Below, piece after piece: positions 35,160-44,269 of a stretch of DNA of 64,000 nucleotides (positions are counted from its first letter, which is position 1; each line of letters opens with the position of its first letter). The stretch covers positions 1 through 64,000 of the forward strand of contig NZ_JAATJH010000009.1 in the NCBI RefSeq assembly GCF_011927835.1. The letters are read 5' to 3'. Below the pieces are notes generated by a model, which worked only from the letters and a program-made list of their open reading frames with translations, was not told the DNA's origin and searched no databases. The DNA is from Neolewinella antarctica (GTDB lineage: Bacteria; Bacteroidota; Bacteroidia; Chitinophagales; Saprospiraceae). The translations under genes and the position numbers were made by a program.

Positions 35160-35190
35160 TTGGCGGAAAATTAAATATAGCTTACCTTGG
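35160..35190 (+). promoter_or_regulatory. Bacteroidota-type promoter before the ATPase gene
   Basis: TTG at 35160-35162, 20-bp spacer, TACCTTGG at 35183-35190. Transcription would begin near 35197, which argues for the ATG at 35205 as the start codon. Confidence 0.45.
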
Positions 35191-35204
35191 CAGAAATGCA
35201 GAGA

Positions 35205-36647
35205 ATGAGTAAAGATGACATTTTTGTTGGTAGAACGACACAGCGTAAAGCCCTGTCGGAATTGGCTCAGCGCGCCGGCAGTGATTTGGTGTCCATCACG
35301 GGGAGACGCAGGGTAGGTAAAACCTATCTGGTAAAGCAGACCCTGGGTAGCTACGGTATTGATTTTAGTTTAGCCGGCGTGCAGGACGGAAGCTTGCGCG
35401 ATCAACTGCTTGCCTTTGAGTTCAGCTTAGCCGGAGAGGAGAGGCGCGATGTTCGGCTCAATCATTTTGAGGATTTTCAGATTGCCTTCATCCGATTAAT
35501 TGAGCACCTGCGTACGCGCCCAAAAGATAAAAAGCTTATTGTGTTTCTTGACGAACTCCCGTGGTTGGCTACGCCGCGTAGTGGGTTTCTGCGGGCCTTC
35601 AGTTTTTTCTGGAACAACTGGGCCGTCGATCAGAATATTTTGGTGGTGATTTGCGGTTCCGCCGCTTCGTGGATGATCAGAAAGGTAGTGCGTGACAAGG
35701 GTGGCCTCCACAATCGAATTACCCGCCGGCTATCCGTCGAGCCCTTTACGCTTGCGGAAACTCAGGAATACCTGGCGGCGAGTGGATTGCTCCACGACCG
35801 GAAAACTACCCTTGAGTTATACATGGCGCTGGGTGGTGTACCCTTTTATTTGCGGGCGCTCAGACCGGGCTTGACGCCCGCCCAGAACATCGACCAAATC
35901 TGCCTCGACCCCAATGGCGCACTGCGCGATGAATTCGAAAACCTCTACCCCGCCTTATTCGACCGGTCGGAACGTCACGTTAGCATCGTAACCGCCCTGG
36001 CGTCACACCCTCACGGGCTCACCAGGGCGCAGCTGTTAAAAGTTACTAAAATGAAAGATGGAGGAGGCTTTACCAGGACGCTGGAGGAACTGGCATTCTC
36101 CGGTTTCATCACCAGCTACGCAAGCTTTAATAAGCGTAAAATTGGCAAGGTCTACCGCCTGCTCGACGAGTTCAGTCTTTTCTACCTACGTTTCATCAAG
36201 CCGCTCAGGGATGACGGAGCGGGCGTGTGGATGGCCTTGCGCGCGCAACCCACCTATCATTCCTGGGCGGGCTACGCATTCGAAAACGTAGGCCTCCGCC
36301 ACTACCGGCAAATCAAACAAGCGCTGGGCATCGCCGGCGTACAAACCAACCAGTCAACTTTCTATCACGCTGGCGATGACCAGTACCCAGGCTTTCAGAT
36401 CGACCTGATCATCGACCGGGCGGATAATGCCATCAACCTCTGTGAATTCAAACACAGCCAGCATCCGGTGCGGTTAAGCGATGCCCAACTGGACCAGATT
36501 GCCCAGCGGCGAGACGCTTTCGTAGCGTATTCCAGGACGGGAAAGATGGTGTTCAGTACGTTGGTGGTGGCGCCGGAGTTGAGTTGGGTGGATAATGTTG
36601 CCGGGGTAGTTCAGGGGGTGGTTGGGTTGGGGGATTTGTTTGGGTGA
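35205..36647 (+). CDS. AAA/STAND-type ATPase with C-terminal DUF234-like nuclease domain
   Basis: About 480 residues. Walker A is SITGRRRVGKTYLV near residue 33, Walker B LIVFLDELPWL near 112, and sensor-like VICGSAASWM near 150. After a winged-helix segment (about 265-310), the C-terminal part has the PD-(D/E)xK-like pattern FQIDLIIDRADNAINLCEFK (D, then ExK). This architecture is common in archaea and Bacteroidota and is often mobile; the biological role is unknown. TTG at 35187 and ATG at 35196 are also open, but the promoter spacing favours 35205. Two 3'-end fragments of it lie at 38800 and 39460. Confidence 0.85.
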   Translation: MSKDDIFVGRTTQRKALSELAQRAGSDLVSITGRRRVGKTYLVKQTLGSYGIDFSLAGVQDGSLRDQLLAFEFSLAGEERRDVRLNHFEDFQIAFIRLIEHLRTRPKDKKLIVFLDELPWLATPRSGFLRAFSFFWNNWAVDQNILVVICGSAASWMIRKVVRDKGGLHNRITRRLSVEPFTLAETQEYLAASGLLHDRKTTLELYMALGGVPFYLRALRPGLTPAQNIDQICLDPNGALRDEFENLYPALFDRSERHVSIVTALASHPHGLTRAQLLKVTKMKDGGGFTRTLEELAFSGFITSYASFNKRKIGKVYRLLDEFSLFYLRFIKPLRDDGAGVWMALRAQPTYHSWAGYAFENVGLRHYRQIKQALGIAGVQTNQSTFYHAGDDQYPGFQIDLIIDRADNAINLCEFKHSQHPVRLSDAQLDQIAQRRDAFVAYSRTGKMVFSTLVVAPELSWVDNVAGVVQGVVGLGDLFG

Positions 36648-36762
36648 AACACTGTTTGTGGGCCAGGATTTGGGAGATGTGGTTTTATTGGAAGCTTGGT
36701 TTGAGCATTGGCTACAAGGCTTGTGGGTAAGGTAGGGCGTATGCGCAAAAGTCAGCTAATAC

Positions 36763-37128
36763 CTACTCTTCTTCCATTAAAACTGCCTCGGCTATTCGTT
36801 GGTCCAAGACACTATTCGGAATGTTTTCTATGGAAGATTTATCAAAAATAGAAAGCAAATAGACTGTAAGATTCTGCTCTTCTTCTCTGTCTTCAGCAAT
36901 AACATTTACCCAAGTCAGGACACGCGCGCCACCGCTTTTGCCCTTTCCTTTACTCTTTATGGCTAACCTGATTTTATATGATTGCGGTGATAACCGATCT
37001 CCCAAATAGGGCTCTGCTTCTAACTGCGCGACTAATACTCGAAGGTCCGCACCAAGGGAACGATGCTTCTTTGATAGCTTTTTGGCTTCCTTCTTGAATG
37101 TTTCGGTAAGGATTATTCTAGAGGGCAT
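36763..37128 (-). CDS. RelE/ParE-superfamily toxin-like protein
   Basis: 121 residues. The N-terminus IILTETFKKEAKKLSKKHRS plus the central YLGDRLSPQSYKIRLAIKSKGKGKSGGARVL (location only) match the RelE-like fold, with an arginine-rich core strand and a LTVYLLSIFDKS strand near 87-98. Members cleave ribosome-bound mRNA or inhibit gyrase. Translation is coupled: its start overlaps the upstream antitoxin gene by 11 bp. Confidence 0.82.
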   Translation of the reverse strand: MPSRIILTETFKKEAKKLSKKHRSLGADLRVLVAQLEAEPYLGDRLSPQSYKIRLAIKSKGKGKSGGARVLTWVNVIAEDREEEQNLTVYLLSIFDKSSIENIPNSVLDQRIAEAVLMEEE

Positions 37129-37333
37129 CCAAAAATTCTTTTGTCGAGCCTGGCTGAATTTTGCCTGCCTCCATCAATCTCACCTCTTTCATACTCAACC
37201 TGACGGACTGCTCAATCCGTTCAACCGCGTCTAAATCTTCAATGTATCTGACTAATCGGTTCCAATCCTCAATTGGTACCAAAACGGAGGTTCTCGTTCC
37301 CTGATCGTCTGTCACGTACTGTACGTTGGTCAT
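37118..37333 (-). CDS. Antitoxin of the RelE-like pair
   Basis: 71 residues, directly upstream of and overlapping the toxin gene by 11 bp. YVTDDQGTRTSVLVPIEDWN is typical of short Phd/DUF-type antitoxins paired with RelE toxins; the C-terminus (KIQPGSTKEFLDAL) would bind the toxin. Confidence 0.8.
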   Translation of the reverse strand: MTNVQYVTDDQGTRTSVLVPIEDWNRLVRYIEDLDAVERIEQSVRLSMKEVRLMEAGKIQPGSTKEFLDAL

Positions 37334-37618
37334 TGCCTGCTGTTTTACTTATTAAAGTAACGAAATTTTTCAATAATGAGTTGGGATTGCCTTTAAAGAA
37401 TGTGAATGCTAAGGTGTTATAGAAAGTGAAGCATCCTAGTAGCTCACCAGAAAAATATGGGCGATGAAAAAAGTAGAAAATTTATCAAAAGTTAAAACAA
37501 ACGCTTACGGATTGTGAAGTTGTGAAAAGCTACGTCTTCAATGAGGACGACCTTAGCGCAAGAGAGAAAGTAGAGGTCAAGGAGGAGTTAGATTTATGAC
37601 CATTACCTTCGATCTATC
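37334..37618. other. Gap before the serpin gene with short open-frame remnants
   Basis: No confident gene. On the + strand an ATG at 37457 opens MGDEKSRKFIK and stops after 12 codons. A different frame then continues without stops from about 37478 to a TGA at 37596-37598, encoding KQTLTDCEVVKSYVFNEDDL and LSAREKVEVKEELDL. This looks like a small gene broken by a frameshift, about 45 residues long. GGAGGAG at 37580 resembles a ribosome binding site for the region just before the serpin. Confidence 0.35.
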
Positions 37619-38611
37619 ATGACCCTTCAAGACTTACTCTCTGCTACCAAAACCGGCATCTACTCCCCCGCCAGTCTCCACATCCTCCTGAAAGTACTCT
37701 TCGGCGCGCCCTTAACCGACGCCGATCGCAAACTTCACCGGGGAATACTGCGCGAAAAGCAGCTACACCTTTCCGACAACGAGTTACACTCCCGCATCGA
37801 TTCCGCAACGGGCATCTGGCAAGTTGGATCCGGCACCGGTAGCACAAACGGGTTGGATGCTGACGTGATCGACTTCCACGAGGTTCCGGTAATCGACCTC
37901 GCCAGCGTTAACGAGTGGGTCAAACAACACACGCGGAATCTTATCGACAATGTAGGCTTGGACAGCACCGACGGCCTGGTCAAATTGATTGTCAACACCC
38001 TTTACTTGAAAGCCTACTGGCAACTCCCTTTCGATCCGCAACAAAACACGGTGGACACTTTCAATGGCCGCACCAAGTCATGGTCCCGAATAACCTTCAT
38101 GCACCTTGGCGATGCTTACTATCCGGCGGAGTTACCAATCTCCTTCGGCCCGGGATACAAAATTATCCGCCTACCCTATAAAGACGAACAGCTGGTCTTT
38201 GAGGTGTTGCTACCGGATGGGGATAACCTACGGCCCGAAGATCTGGTGGCATTCGCTGAGCCACGTGACCAGTTCACCTTTGTTGATACGGCCTGTACCC
38301 TTGCGTTTCCCAAGTTTACGTTGGACGCGCAACTCGACCTGAATCCAATTAAGCTGCTCCGGCAATTCCCCGAGTACATCAAGTATGCCAAGGGCATGTC
38401 ACTCGGCAACTTAGTGATTAAGCAGGGGGCTAAGATTATTGTGGACGAGAAGGGTACGGAGGCGGCGGCGGTGACGGGCATGGGGGCTACAGGTATGCCA
38501 CGGCTTCATGATCATCTTGCCATTTTTGTTAACCGGCCGTTTGTGTTTCGGATTTTTGATGTTGGGTTGGGGGTGGAGTTGTTTTGGGGGGTGGTTTTGG
38601 ATTTGGAGTAG
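37619..38611 (+). CDS. Serpin-family protease inhibitor (short)
   Basis: 330 residues, shorter than the usual 370-400; the N-terminal helix A region and any signal peptide are missing. Serpin signatures seen: IYSPASLHILLKVLFGA near the start, VNTLYLKAYWQLPFD (about 123-137), LPYKDEQLVFEVLLPDG, the hinge VDEKGTEAAAVTGMG (about 275-290), and the C-terminal NRPFVFRIFD. The hinge is alanine-rich, as in inhibitory serpins. Counting from the hinge puts P1 near Met of TGMP, so a chymotrypsin- or elastase-like target is possible. Being encoded between restriction and toxin genes, it may be intracellular. ATG at 37619 overlaps the stop of a tiny upstream frame. Confidence 0.88.
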   Translation: MTLQDLLSATKTGIYSPASLHILLKVLFGAPLTDADRKLHRGILREKQLHLSDNELHSRIDSATGIWQVGSGTGSTNGLDADVIDFHEVPVIDLASVNEWVKQHTRNLIDNVGLDSTDGLVKLIVNTLYLKAYWQLPFDPQQNTVDTFNGRTKSWSRITFMHLGDAYYPAELPISFGPGYKIIRLPYKDEQLVFEVLLPDGDNLRPEDLVAFAEPRDQFTFVDTACTLAFPKFTLDAQLDLNPIKLLRQFPEYIKYAKGMSLGNLVIKQGAKIIVDEKGTEAAAVTGMGATGMPRLHDHLAIFVNRPFVFRIFDVGLGVELFWGVVLDLE

Positions 38612-38799
38612 TCGATTAGACTGAAGTTCGCTGTCCAGATAGAGGTTGACAATAGGATTTGATCCGGCGAGGCTTGGTTGAAAGGGGTTCGACTAATTCT
38701 GACCGATTAAGAAGACAAACCCTTTGCAGAAATTTCACTAACTCTAGGTCAATATTCAATCAGAACCTAGTGTTGGGTGAGTTCAAACAGTCTGTTTCG

Positions 38800-39080
38800 A
38801 TGTGGGCAATGACCAGTGCCCAAGCTTCCAAATAGACCTGATCATCAACCGGGCGGATAATGCCATCAACCTCTGTGAATTCAAACATAGCCAGCATCCG
38901 GTGCGGTTAAGCGATGCCCAACTGGACCAGATTGCCCAGCGGCGAGACGCTTTCGTAGCGTATTCCAGGACGGGAAAGATGGTGCTCAGTACGTTGGTGG
39001 TTGCGCCGGAGTTGGGTCGGGTGGATAATGTTGCCGGGGTAGTACAGGGGGTGGTTGGGTTGGGGGATTTGTTTGGGTGA
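38800..39080 (+). pseudogene. 3' fragment of the DUF234-type ATPase gene (copy 2)
   Basis: Nearly identical in DNA (about 97% by eye) to the last 270 bp of the ATPase gene (36376-36647), including the stop codon, and encoding NRADNAINLCEFKHSQH onward. The rest of the gene is missing; 38612-38799 shows no homology. Only the nuclease-like C-terminal part is present. Confidence 0.88.
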
Positions 39081-39459
39081 AGTGAAATCAACGTCACCAG
39101 TCCGGTATTTCTATCAACGGAGCTAAATTATTTGCGTCCTGTTTTGTCGATAGAAAGTTCTGACTGTCAGTGTTTTGTGTATTTTCGAGAGGGCATGTAG
39201 ATAGAAGTAGCTTCTTTCATTCAATGTTATCGCGGTTTTGCGTTAATAGAAAATAAGTGGTATGTCTAGTCGTTCCCTTTTTATTTACACTACCGTCTTT
39301 AAGGAGAAAGTCGATTTGACTTTTCACAGACCTCCTTTCACTGTTGGCTAATTTATGGTAAGCTGGGGAGCCATTGTTACGTTCGACTTCCGTCATGATA
39401 GAAATTGGTGACGTAAAAGAGATTTATAGTGCACGCAGTTTTTTGTTGAGCCTGGTTTT

Positions 39460-39696
39460 ATGATTCTTGCCTTCCACGGCATACTTCCGAAAGAACTATT
39501 CGATTTGGAGCGCGCGTTGAGCATTTCCGGTATCCAAACCCAGCAGTACACCTGGTATCACGCGGGCGACGAGCACAATCCCAGCTTTCAGATCCACCTG
39601 CTTCTCGACCGGACGGATAATGCACTTAACCTCTGTGAATTCAAACATACTCAGCACCTCGGTTTGGCTAGGCTCAGAATATTTGAAGAAGATTGA
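39460..39696 (+). pseudogene. 3' fragment of a related ATPase gene (copy 3, divergent)
   Basis: Encodes ALSISGIQTQQYTWYHAGDE and FQIHLLLDRTDNALNLCEFK, matching the ATPase C-terminal region at lower identity, then diverges after KHTQH. The D of the nuclease motif is replaced by H (FQIH). The surrounding 39081-39459 and 39697-39856 show nothing recognisable. Confidence 0.75.
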
Positions 39697-39856
39697 TAAC
39701 GGCGGAATGTTTCTGCAGGCTGTAAGGGTATGGGGCAGGTTTTGTCAGTGGCATAGAAATTGAGTCGGGTGAATGATTTATTTAGTCAAATAGAATATGG
39801 AGGCACGGAAATTTGGCTTAACATAATAGGCTATAATCTCCAGAAAATTGAGTGAA

Positions 39857-40924
39857 TTAATCTATAATTTTCCATTCATCAATATTTTCTACCGTTAAGG
39901 TAATTCCCCCTTCTATTACTTCTTCAAGGAGTATTAAATAGTCTATTTCTGTTTTTATAGTCCAACCTTCTACAATCCGAATTACATGTTTATTAATAGC
40001 TTCTGAGTCATATAGGTTTCTGAAGTCCGCAACTGCATAATCACCCCAATACATGTAGTACTCAACCTGAGCTTCAGCGACTACGCAAAATGGGATAACA
40101 AAACCTTCACCATAAAATTCTATTTCTTCATCAATACTTACTTTCACATTTTCAAAAAGTTGAATGGTAGTTTCACGCTCATCTACATCGTCTATGTCAT
40201 TAAAAAACCTTATATCTTCCATTTTTGAAATCTGCAATCTAACTTCTTCTATAATATCAGGCAACTCATCTATCAGGATCTCTCTCTTATCATCTATAAT
40301 TTTGTTCTCTTCTAGATTTGCAGCAGCTTCTTTATAAATAGAGGTTTCATAAATTTCATCCCACGTTTCGTACGCTCTTATATTTTCGAGCTCATTTAAT
40401 TTATCCCTTAGGTTTTTGTCACCAGACAAAATAGTCAAATTGCAATTTTCTGCAATTTTCCTTGCTTGATAGTAGATGTATGCGTCAGGTATATCATCAC
40501 GATGCTTCAAAGATTTAAAAGGCTTCCCTGCTGAGAAATACGCATCGAATATCTCTTGGGTATCTTCTGTATTCAATTCGTACAAAATACTTTTAGACTC
40601 TTCAATAAATTTTGCCCAACTTTTAACTGCTGAGGCCTCTACTACTTGTTTAAGTGCGTGTATGGCATCAGCAGCATCTTTTGCTAAGACGTGTTCATCA
40701 TGATGCAAACCTTGTCGACTTAGTCCAGCTACTTTTCCAAAAGAACTATTGAGAGAGCTATTTAGAGTTGACTTCAGATGACTGATACATTCGTTGTATA
40801 CTATATGTGGTATATGTAGTATGAGATAACCACGATGACCTAGCGATCTAATTTTGACAAGATCGGATTTATTAAATCCGATGTCATTTTTATAATGGGT
40901 AGAATCTATTAGCAAGTTTAGCAT
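39857..40924 (-). CDS. PIN-like (DUF4935-type) protein in the restriction locus
   Basis: 355 residues. PIN features: MLNLLIDSTHYKND at the N-terminus (D7), HRDDIPDAYIYYQARKIAEN near 147-165 and LTILSGDKNLRDKL near 170-183. The C-terminal 170 residues are acidic and beta-rich and not recognised. AT-rich compared with the rest of the window, as are its neighbours up to 43 kb, indicating horizontal acquisition. Same strand as hsdM/hsdS and the fusion gene upstream. A defence or toxin role is inference. Confidence 0.75.
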   Translation of the reverse strand: MLNLLIDSTHYKNDIGFNKSDLVKIRSLGHRGYLILHIPHIVYNECISHLKSTLNSSLNSSFGKVAGLSRQGLHHDEHVLAKDAADAIHALKQVVEASAVKSWAKFIEESKSILYELNTEDTQEIFDAYFSAGKPFKSLKHRDDIPDAYIYYQARKIAENCNLTILSGDKNLRDKLNELENIRAYETWDEIYETSIYKEAAANLEENKIIDDKREILIDELPDIIEEVRLQISKMEDIRFFNDIDDVDERETTIQLFENVKVSIDEEIEFYGEGFVIPFCVVAEAQVEYYMYWGDYAVADFRNLYDSEAINKHVIRIVEGWTIKTEIDYLILLEEVIEGGITLTVENIDEWKIID

Positions 40925-41335
40925 ATCATATTGATGTTTTATTATGGTTAGAGTTGTTTGAGCCTAACTCGCTGATTGCCAGTACCGAATTTTAGGTTTG
41001 TGTTCGTAAGGATTGAGATTATAACCTAAATAATTCAAAACTGGTTGTTTAGATTGAAATCTAGTTCACTATTTTCAGCCAATTCTGTAACTCGCTGACA
41101 ATCAGGCCGAACAACTCTAGTGAATCCTATATGTAACTAGCGCGCGGAATAGTATATAGGTCTGCGGTTTAAATTTCGGAAAATCAGTAACCTGATTTTA
41201 CATTTCTTTATTCGTTTCAGCTACTGGTGCTCGCTATAAATTAGCTCTGAACTGAAAATTGCAAAAAAAAATCAAATACGTAATGCTCTAAGTAAAGTTC
41301 AATAATTGCAAAAGCCTATTAGTTATTAAATTCCT
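40925..41335. other. AT-rich gap, no gene seen
   Basis: 411 bp of AT-rich sequence between two minus-strand genes. No open frame of note, no clear repeat. It probably holds the promoter of the PIN-like gene, but no good TAnnTTTG box is visible. Confidence 0.5.
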
Positions 41336-42727
41336 TTACGATACGAGACCAAGTTCCTCTAATCTTATGGCCATAGCCTCGACAGAAACATTAAATATTT
41401 TATGCAATGAGTTAAACGGTTGAAAGTTGAAATACTCAGTTTTCGCTACTTCTCGAGATAGATCTCGGCAGCACTTAACTTTCATTCTAAAATCTCGAAG
41501 AGACATGTTACCAAGGCACTTCGCAGTAGATTCATTCATCTGGACTGACTCTACTCCAAGCAAAGCAAAAAATATCTCTCGCACAATCTTCTCTGGCATA
41601 AGAAAGTAAGCAGCAAATTTATCGCTCTGTATTTCTTCGATTGGCCTATTCGTACTTTCAGTTGGAGAGCTTAATGGCAAATCCCTGTGAAAAACAACGC
41701 CCTTATGTAACAAAGCATGACCAAGCTCGTGTGCTGCAGTAAATAACTGTACCTCTTTGGGATACATCTTAGATATTGTCACCTTGTCGACCCTATTGTC
41801 TATAATGCCTCCGATTTCATGGTAATCATCCGCAGACCCCAGTGTCTCAACTTCCTGAAATGCATAATCAAGGCGATTCAATACTACACTTGGTCTTAAC
41901 ACATCAATATGATTTCTTGGAATTTTTTTAGAAAAGATTATATCCCTGTACTTCCAAAGGGTGTTCTGTAGGTCTTTTACAAGACCCTGAATGTCATTAT
42001 CTGAAATAAAAAGTTTAGCTTTGTATCGACTCCGAAACTCACGAAAGATTGCAGAAACCTCGTTTTTCCTATCTGCCTCCTCTTCAAGATTATCCTGTAG
42101 TTCATGACTACTTTTCTGTAGGCGCTGTAGGTTGTTCTTGAATTCTTTCAGCTTCTGTTTAACTGAAGTCGTCCAACTACAACCAATGAAGGAACTTAAA
42201 TTGAGTGCTACGATGGATATACACCCTGACACGCACGCTATCGCATTCTCTAAAGCAACAGATGAATCTCCCCGAGCAGATTGAAATCCTTCTTTTGCTA
42301 TGAAGAGTGCAAAGTCAGCTAGTTTAACACCTAATTCTGCTATTTCAATAGGAATTTGTGTAGACTTATAAAGCGCTTTCAGGCACTCTTTATTACGGCT
42401 ATTCTTTATTTTTTGATTTTCAGCCTTATTTCGCTGAATTCTTAATTTAATAGTCTTGTCAAATTGGGTAGAATCCTCCTGAAACAGTTCCATCAGTCTC
42501 GGCCTTATTTTATTCTCAATTGATACTAGTGTCTCCCTGCATCGACCAATAATTGACTTATACTTCGATCCTCTACCAGGATCAATTGTAAGTTGAATTA
42601 CTGTTGCAATAAATTCGCATGCAAGAAGTCCATTTAGTGCTGCGGCACTACCTGATCCGGGTTTGTGATTACCTGCCCCAAATTTCTCTAGCAGTTCTGA
42701 AGTAGGTAATTGAAGTAGGGGGCTCAT
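41336..42727 (-). CDS. Cyclodeaminase-like domain fused to an ImmA/IrrE-type zinc peptidase
   Basis: 463 residues. The N-terminal part (about 1-200) resembles the FtcD_C cyclodeaminase helical bundle: KPGSGSAAALNGLLACEF near 20-37 and SARGDSSVALENAIACVSGC near 150-170. A coiled segment follows (about 195-225). The C-terminal part (about 230-463) has HEXXH as FTAAHELGHALLHKG near 328-342, with a downstream EIQSDKFAAYFLMP (ligand E/D), the ImmA/IrrE (M78) signature. I know of no described protein with this pairing. ATG at 42727 is chosen because a TATCTTTG box lies just upstream; ATG at 42793 would precede that box. Located right after hsdS on the same strand. Confidence 0.82.
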   Translation of the reverse strand: MSPLLQLPTSELLEKFGAGNHKPGSGSAAALNGLLACEFIATVIQLTIDPGRGSKYKSIIGRCRETLVSIENKIRPRLMELFQEDSTQFDKTIKLRIQRNKAENQKIKNSRNKECLKALYKSTQIPIEIAELGVKLADFALFIAKEGFQSARGDSSVALENAIACVSGCISIVALNLSSFIGCSWTTSVKQKLKEFKNNLQRLQKSSHELQDNLEEEADRKNEVSAIFREFRSRYKAKLFISDNDIQGLVKDLQNTLWKYRDIIFSKKIPRNHIDVLRPSVVLNRLDYAFQEVETLGSADDYHEIGGIIDNRVDKVTISKMYPKEVQLFTAAHELGHALLHKGVVFHRDLPLSSPTESTNRPIEEIQSDKFAAYFLMPEKIVREIFFALLGVESVQMNESTAKCLGNMSLRDFRMKVKCCRDLSREVAKTEYFNFQPFNSLHKIFNVSVEAMAIRLEELGLVS

Positions 42728-42747
42728 CTGGCTTTTTGTTTGTAAAG

Positions 42748-42755
42748 CAAAGATA
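42748..42755 (-). promoter_or_regulatory. -7 box TATCTTTG upstream of the cyclodeaminase-peptidase fusion
   Basis: Perfect match to TAnnTTTG on the minus strand, 20 bp before the ATG at 42727. No matching TTG -33 element at the usual distance. The gap 42756-43007 is AT-rich without a gene. Confidence 0.45.
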
Positions 42756-43007
42756 GCGGAAGATTTATGTGCTATTTTAGTGTAGTTTTCCACAATTTGT
42801 GGGTAATATTATATAAGTAGCTGAAAATCAGAAAGTTAACACAAAGTAGCTAGTTGTCAACACTGTGGATAAGATTAACCAAAATGTTGATAACCGTAAT
42901 GCTGCTACTTGAATGGTATCTTAGTAGTATTTTATCGCCTTAACTTACTTGTTTACTTACAATGAGATTGAAGAATTAATTTGTCTATTTTAACAAATCG
43001 TGGGAAA

Positions 43008-44225
43008 TTAGGAATGATTTTCTCCACTCAATAACTTTCCCATAACTCCCAACTTCTCCCTCCGCAACAACCCCAACTCCCCCGCCAACCCCAAAATCTC
43101 TGCATCAACCAATCCCAAAACCCCGGCAATAGCATGCTGCTCAGCTAGACAAGGTAAACTAAATTCAATTTTTTTAAAGTTTCCCTTGCCAAGATTAAAT
43201 CGTGTTGACCCTTGAGCGAGCCGACTAATTTCTCTGCGAAGTTCAGGACTTCTAAAAAGGTATCCTAAAAAGGCAGGATCAATATCCTCTAACTTATTTG
43301 GGCGGAGACCAAAGCAAAAGCTATTTAGGTAGGGTTCATCACCTCTTTCAAGCATAACCGAGGACATGCCTACCTCAATAGGGGTTTCACTAGAAGTTGT
43401 GAAAATGATGTCACCATACCTGACGGTGTTTTGCTTCTCAGTCTCGCCAACCTTCACTAAGTCACTCTGAGAGGTTTTGATGAACGTATTTCTATACACA
43501 TTCATGTAACTTACGTAGGGCTTTCCTTTCCCGAAATCATCTTTGTTTTTACCCGTTAATCCATTAAAGGTCGTGCCAAACTCATCAATCGTAGTATTGA
43601 TCCACGACTCAGAAAATTCTGGTAATCGAAGCTCTCTTGAAAACAACCGCTGGACCAACCCAGCCCGAAACCCCCGCTTAGCCACCAACAACCCCTCCTG
43701 AACCCGAATAGCCGCATCCCAAGCCGACAAAATTCCCGCAATCCTACGCTGCTCAGCAAGAGGGGGGAGGGGGATGGGAATTGAAAGAAAAGATGACTTC
43801 GAAATATTCTTCATGCTACCGCTAGAGCCTGTAGCTAGATTAGCGATTTGGTACCGTATACGTGGCGATCTCAACTGGTAGAATAAGTATTTCGAGTCAA
43901 CTTTGGCCTCATCAACTATGGCTTGCCACAGTTTATCCGGCAAATACAAATTTGGATGATCTTCAAACACATACGCACAAGCACCTACTAATTCTGGAGT
44001 GTTGGCTCTACTAACGATGATATGATCCTTTTTTGGGTTGCACTTCACCCTGTCCAGATCCTTTTCAACGACTGCTTTTGCGGCTGTTGGGTCAAACACA
44101 CCATAGCTCACCGCACTTACTTTTAGCACGCCCACTTCGCCAATTTCCAGATCTCTGTTTTCACCGTTTACGCTGACACCAGACTCAAAGCCTTTTATAA
44201 TTTGCTTTAACCGTACAACCATCAT
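43008..44225 (-). CDS. hsdS: Type I restriction-modification specificity subunit HsdS
   Basis: 405 residues. Two target-recognition domains separated by a conserved helix: first IPIPLPPLAEQRRIAGILSA (about 150-170), then a repeat FSLPCLAEQHAIAGVLGLVD near 360-380. Together they read a bipartite DNA sequence for HsdM and HsdR. The first domain starts close to the N-terminus without the usual full leading part, but the half-repeat arrangement is normal. It lies 44 bp after the hsdM stop. Confidence 0.94.
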   Translation of the reverse strand: MMVVRLKQIIKGFESGVSVNGENRDLEIGEVGVLKVSAVSYGVFDPTAAKAVVEKDLDRVKCNPKKDHIIVSRANTPELVGACAYVFEDHPNLYLPDKLWQAIVDEAKVDSKYLFYQLRSPRIRYQIANLATGSSGSMKNISKSSFLSIPIPLPPLAEQRRIAGILSAWDAAIRVQEGLLVAKRGFRAGLVQRLFSRELRLPEFSESWINTTIDEFGTTFNGLTGKNKDDFGKGKPYVSYMNVYRNTFIKTSQSDLVKVGETEKQNTVRYGDIIFTTSSETPIEVGMSSVMLERGDEPYLNSFCFGLRPNKLEDIDPAFLGYLFRSPELRREISRLAQGSTRFNLGKGNFKKIEFSLPCLAEQHAIAGVLGLVDAEILGLAGELGLLRREKLGVMGKLLSGENHS

Positions 44226-44269
44226 CTCAAATTTAAGCGAACCATAAAGTATATCGAGAATTTATTCTT

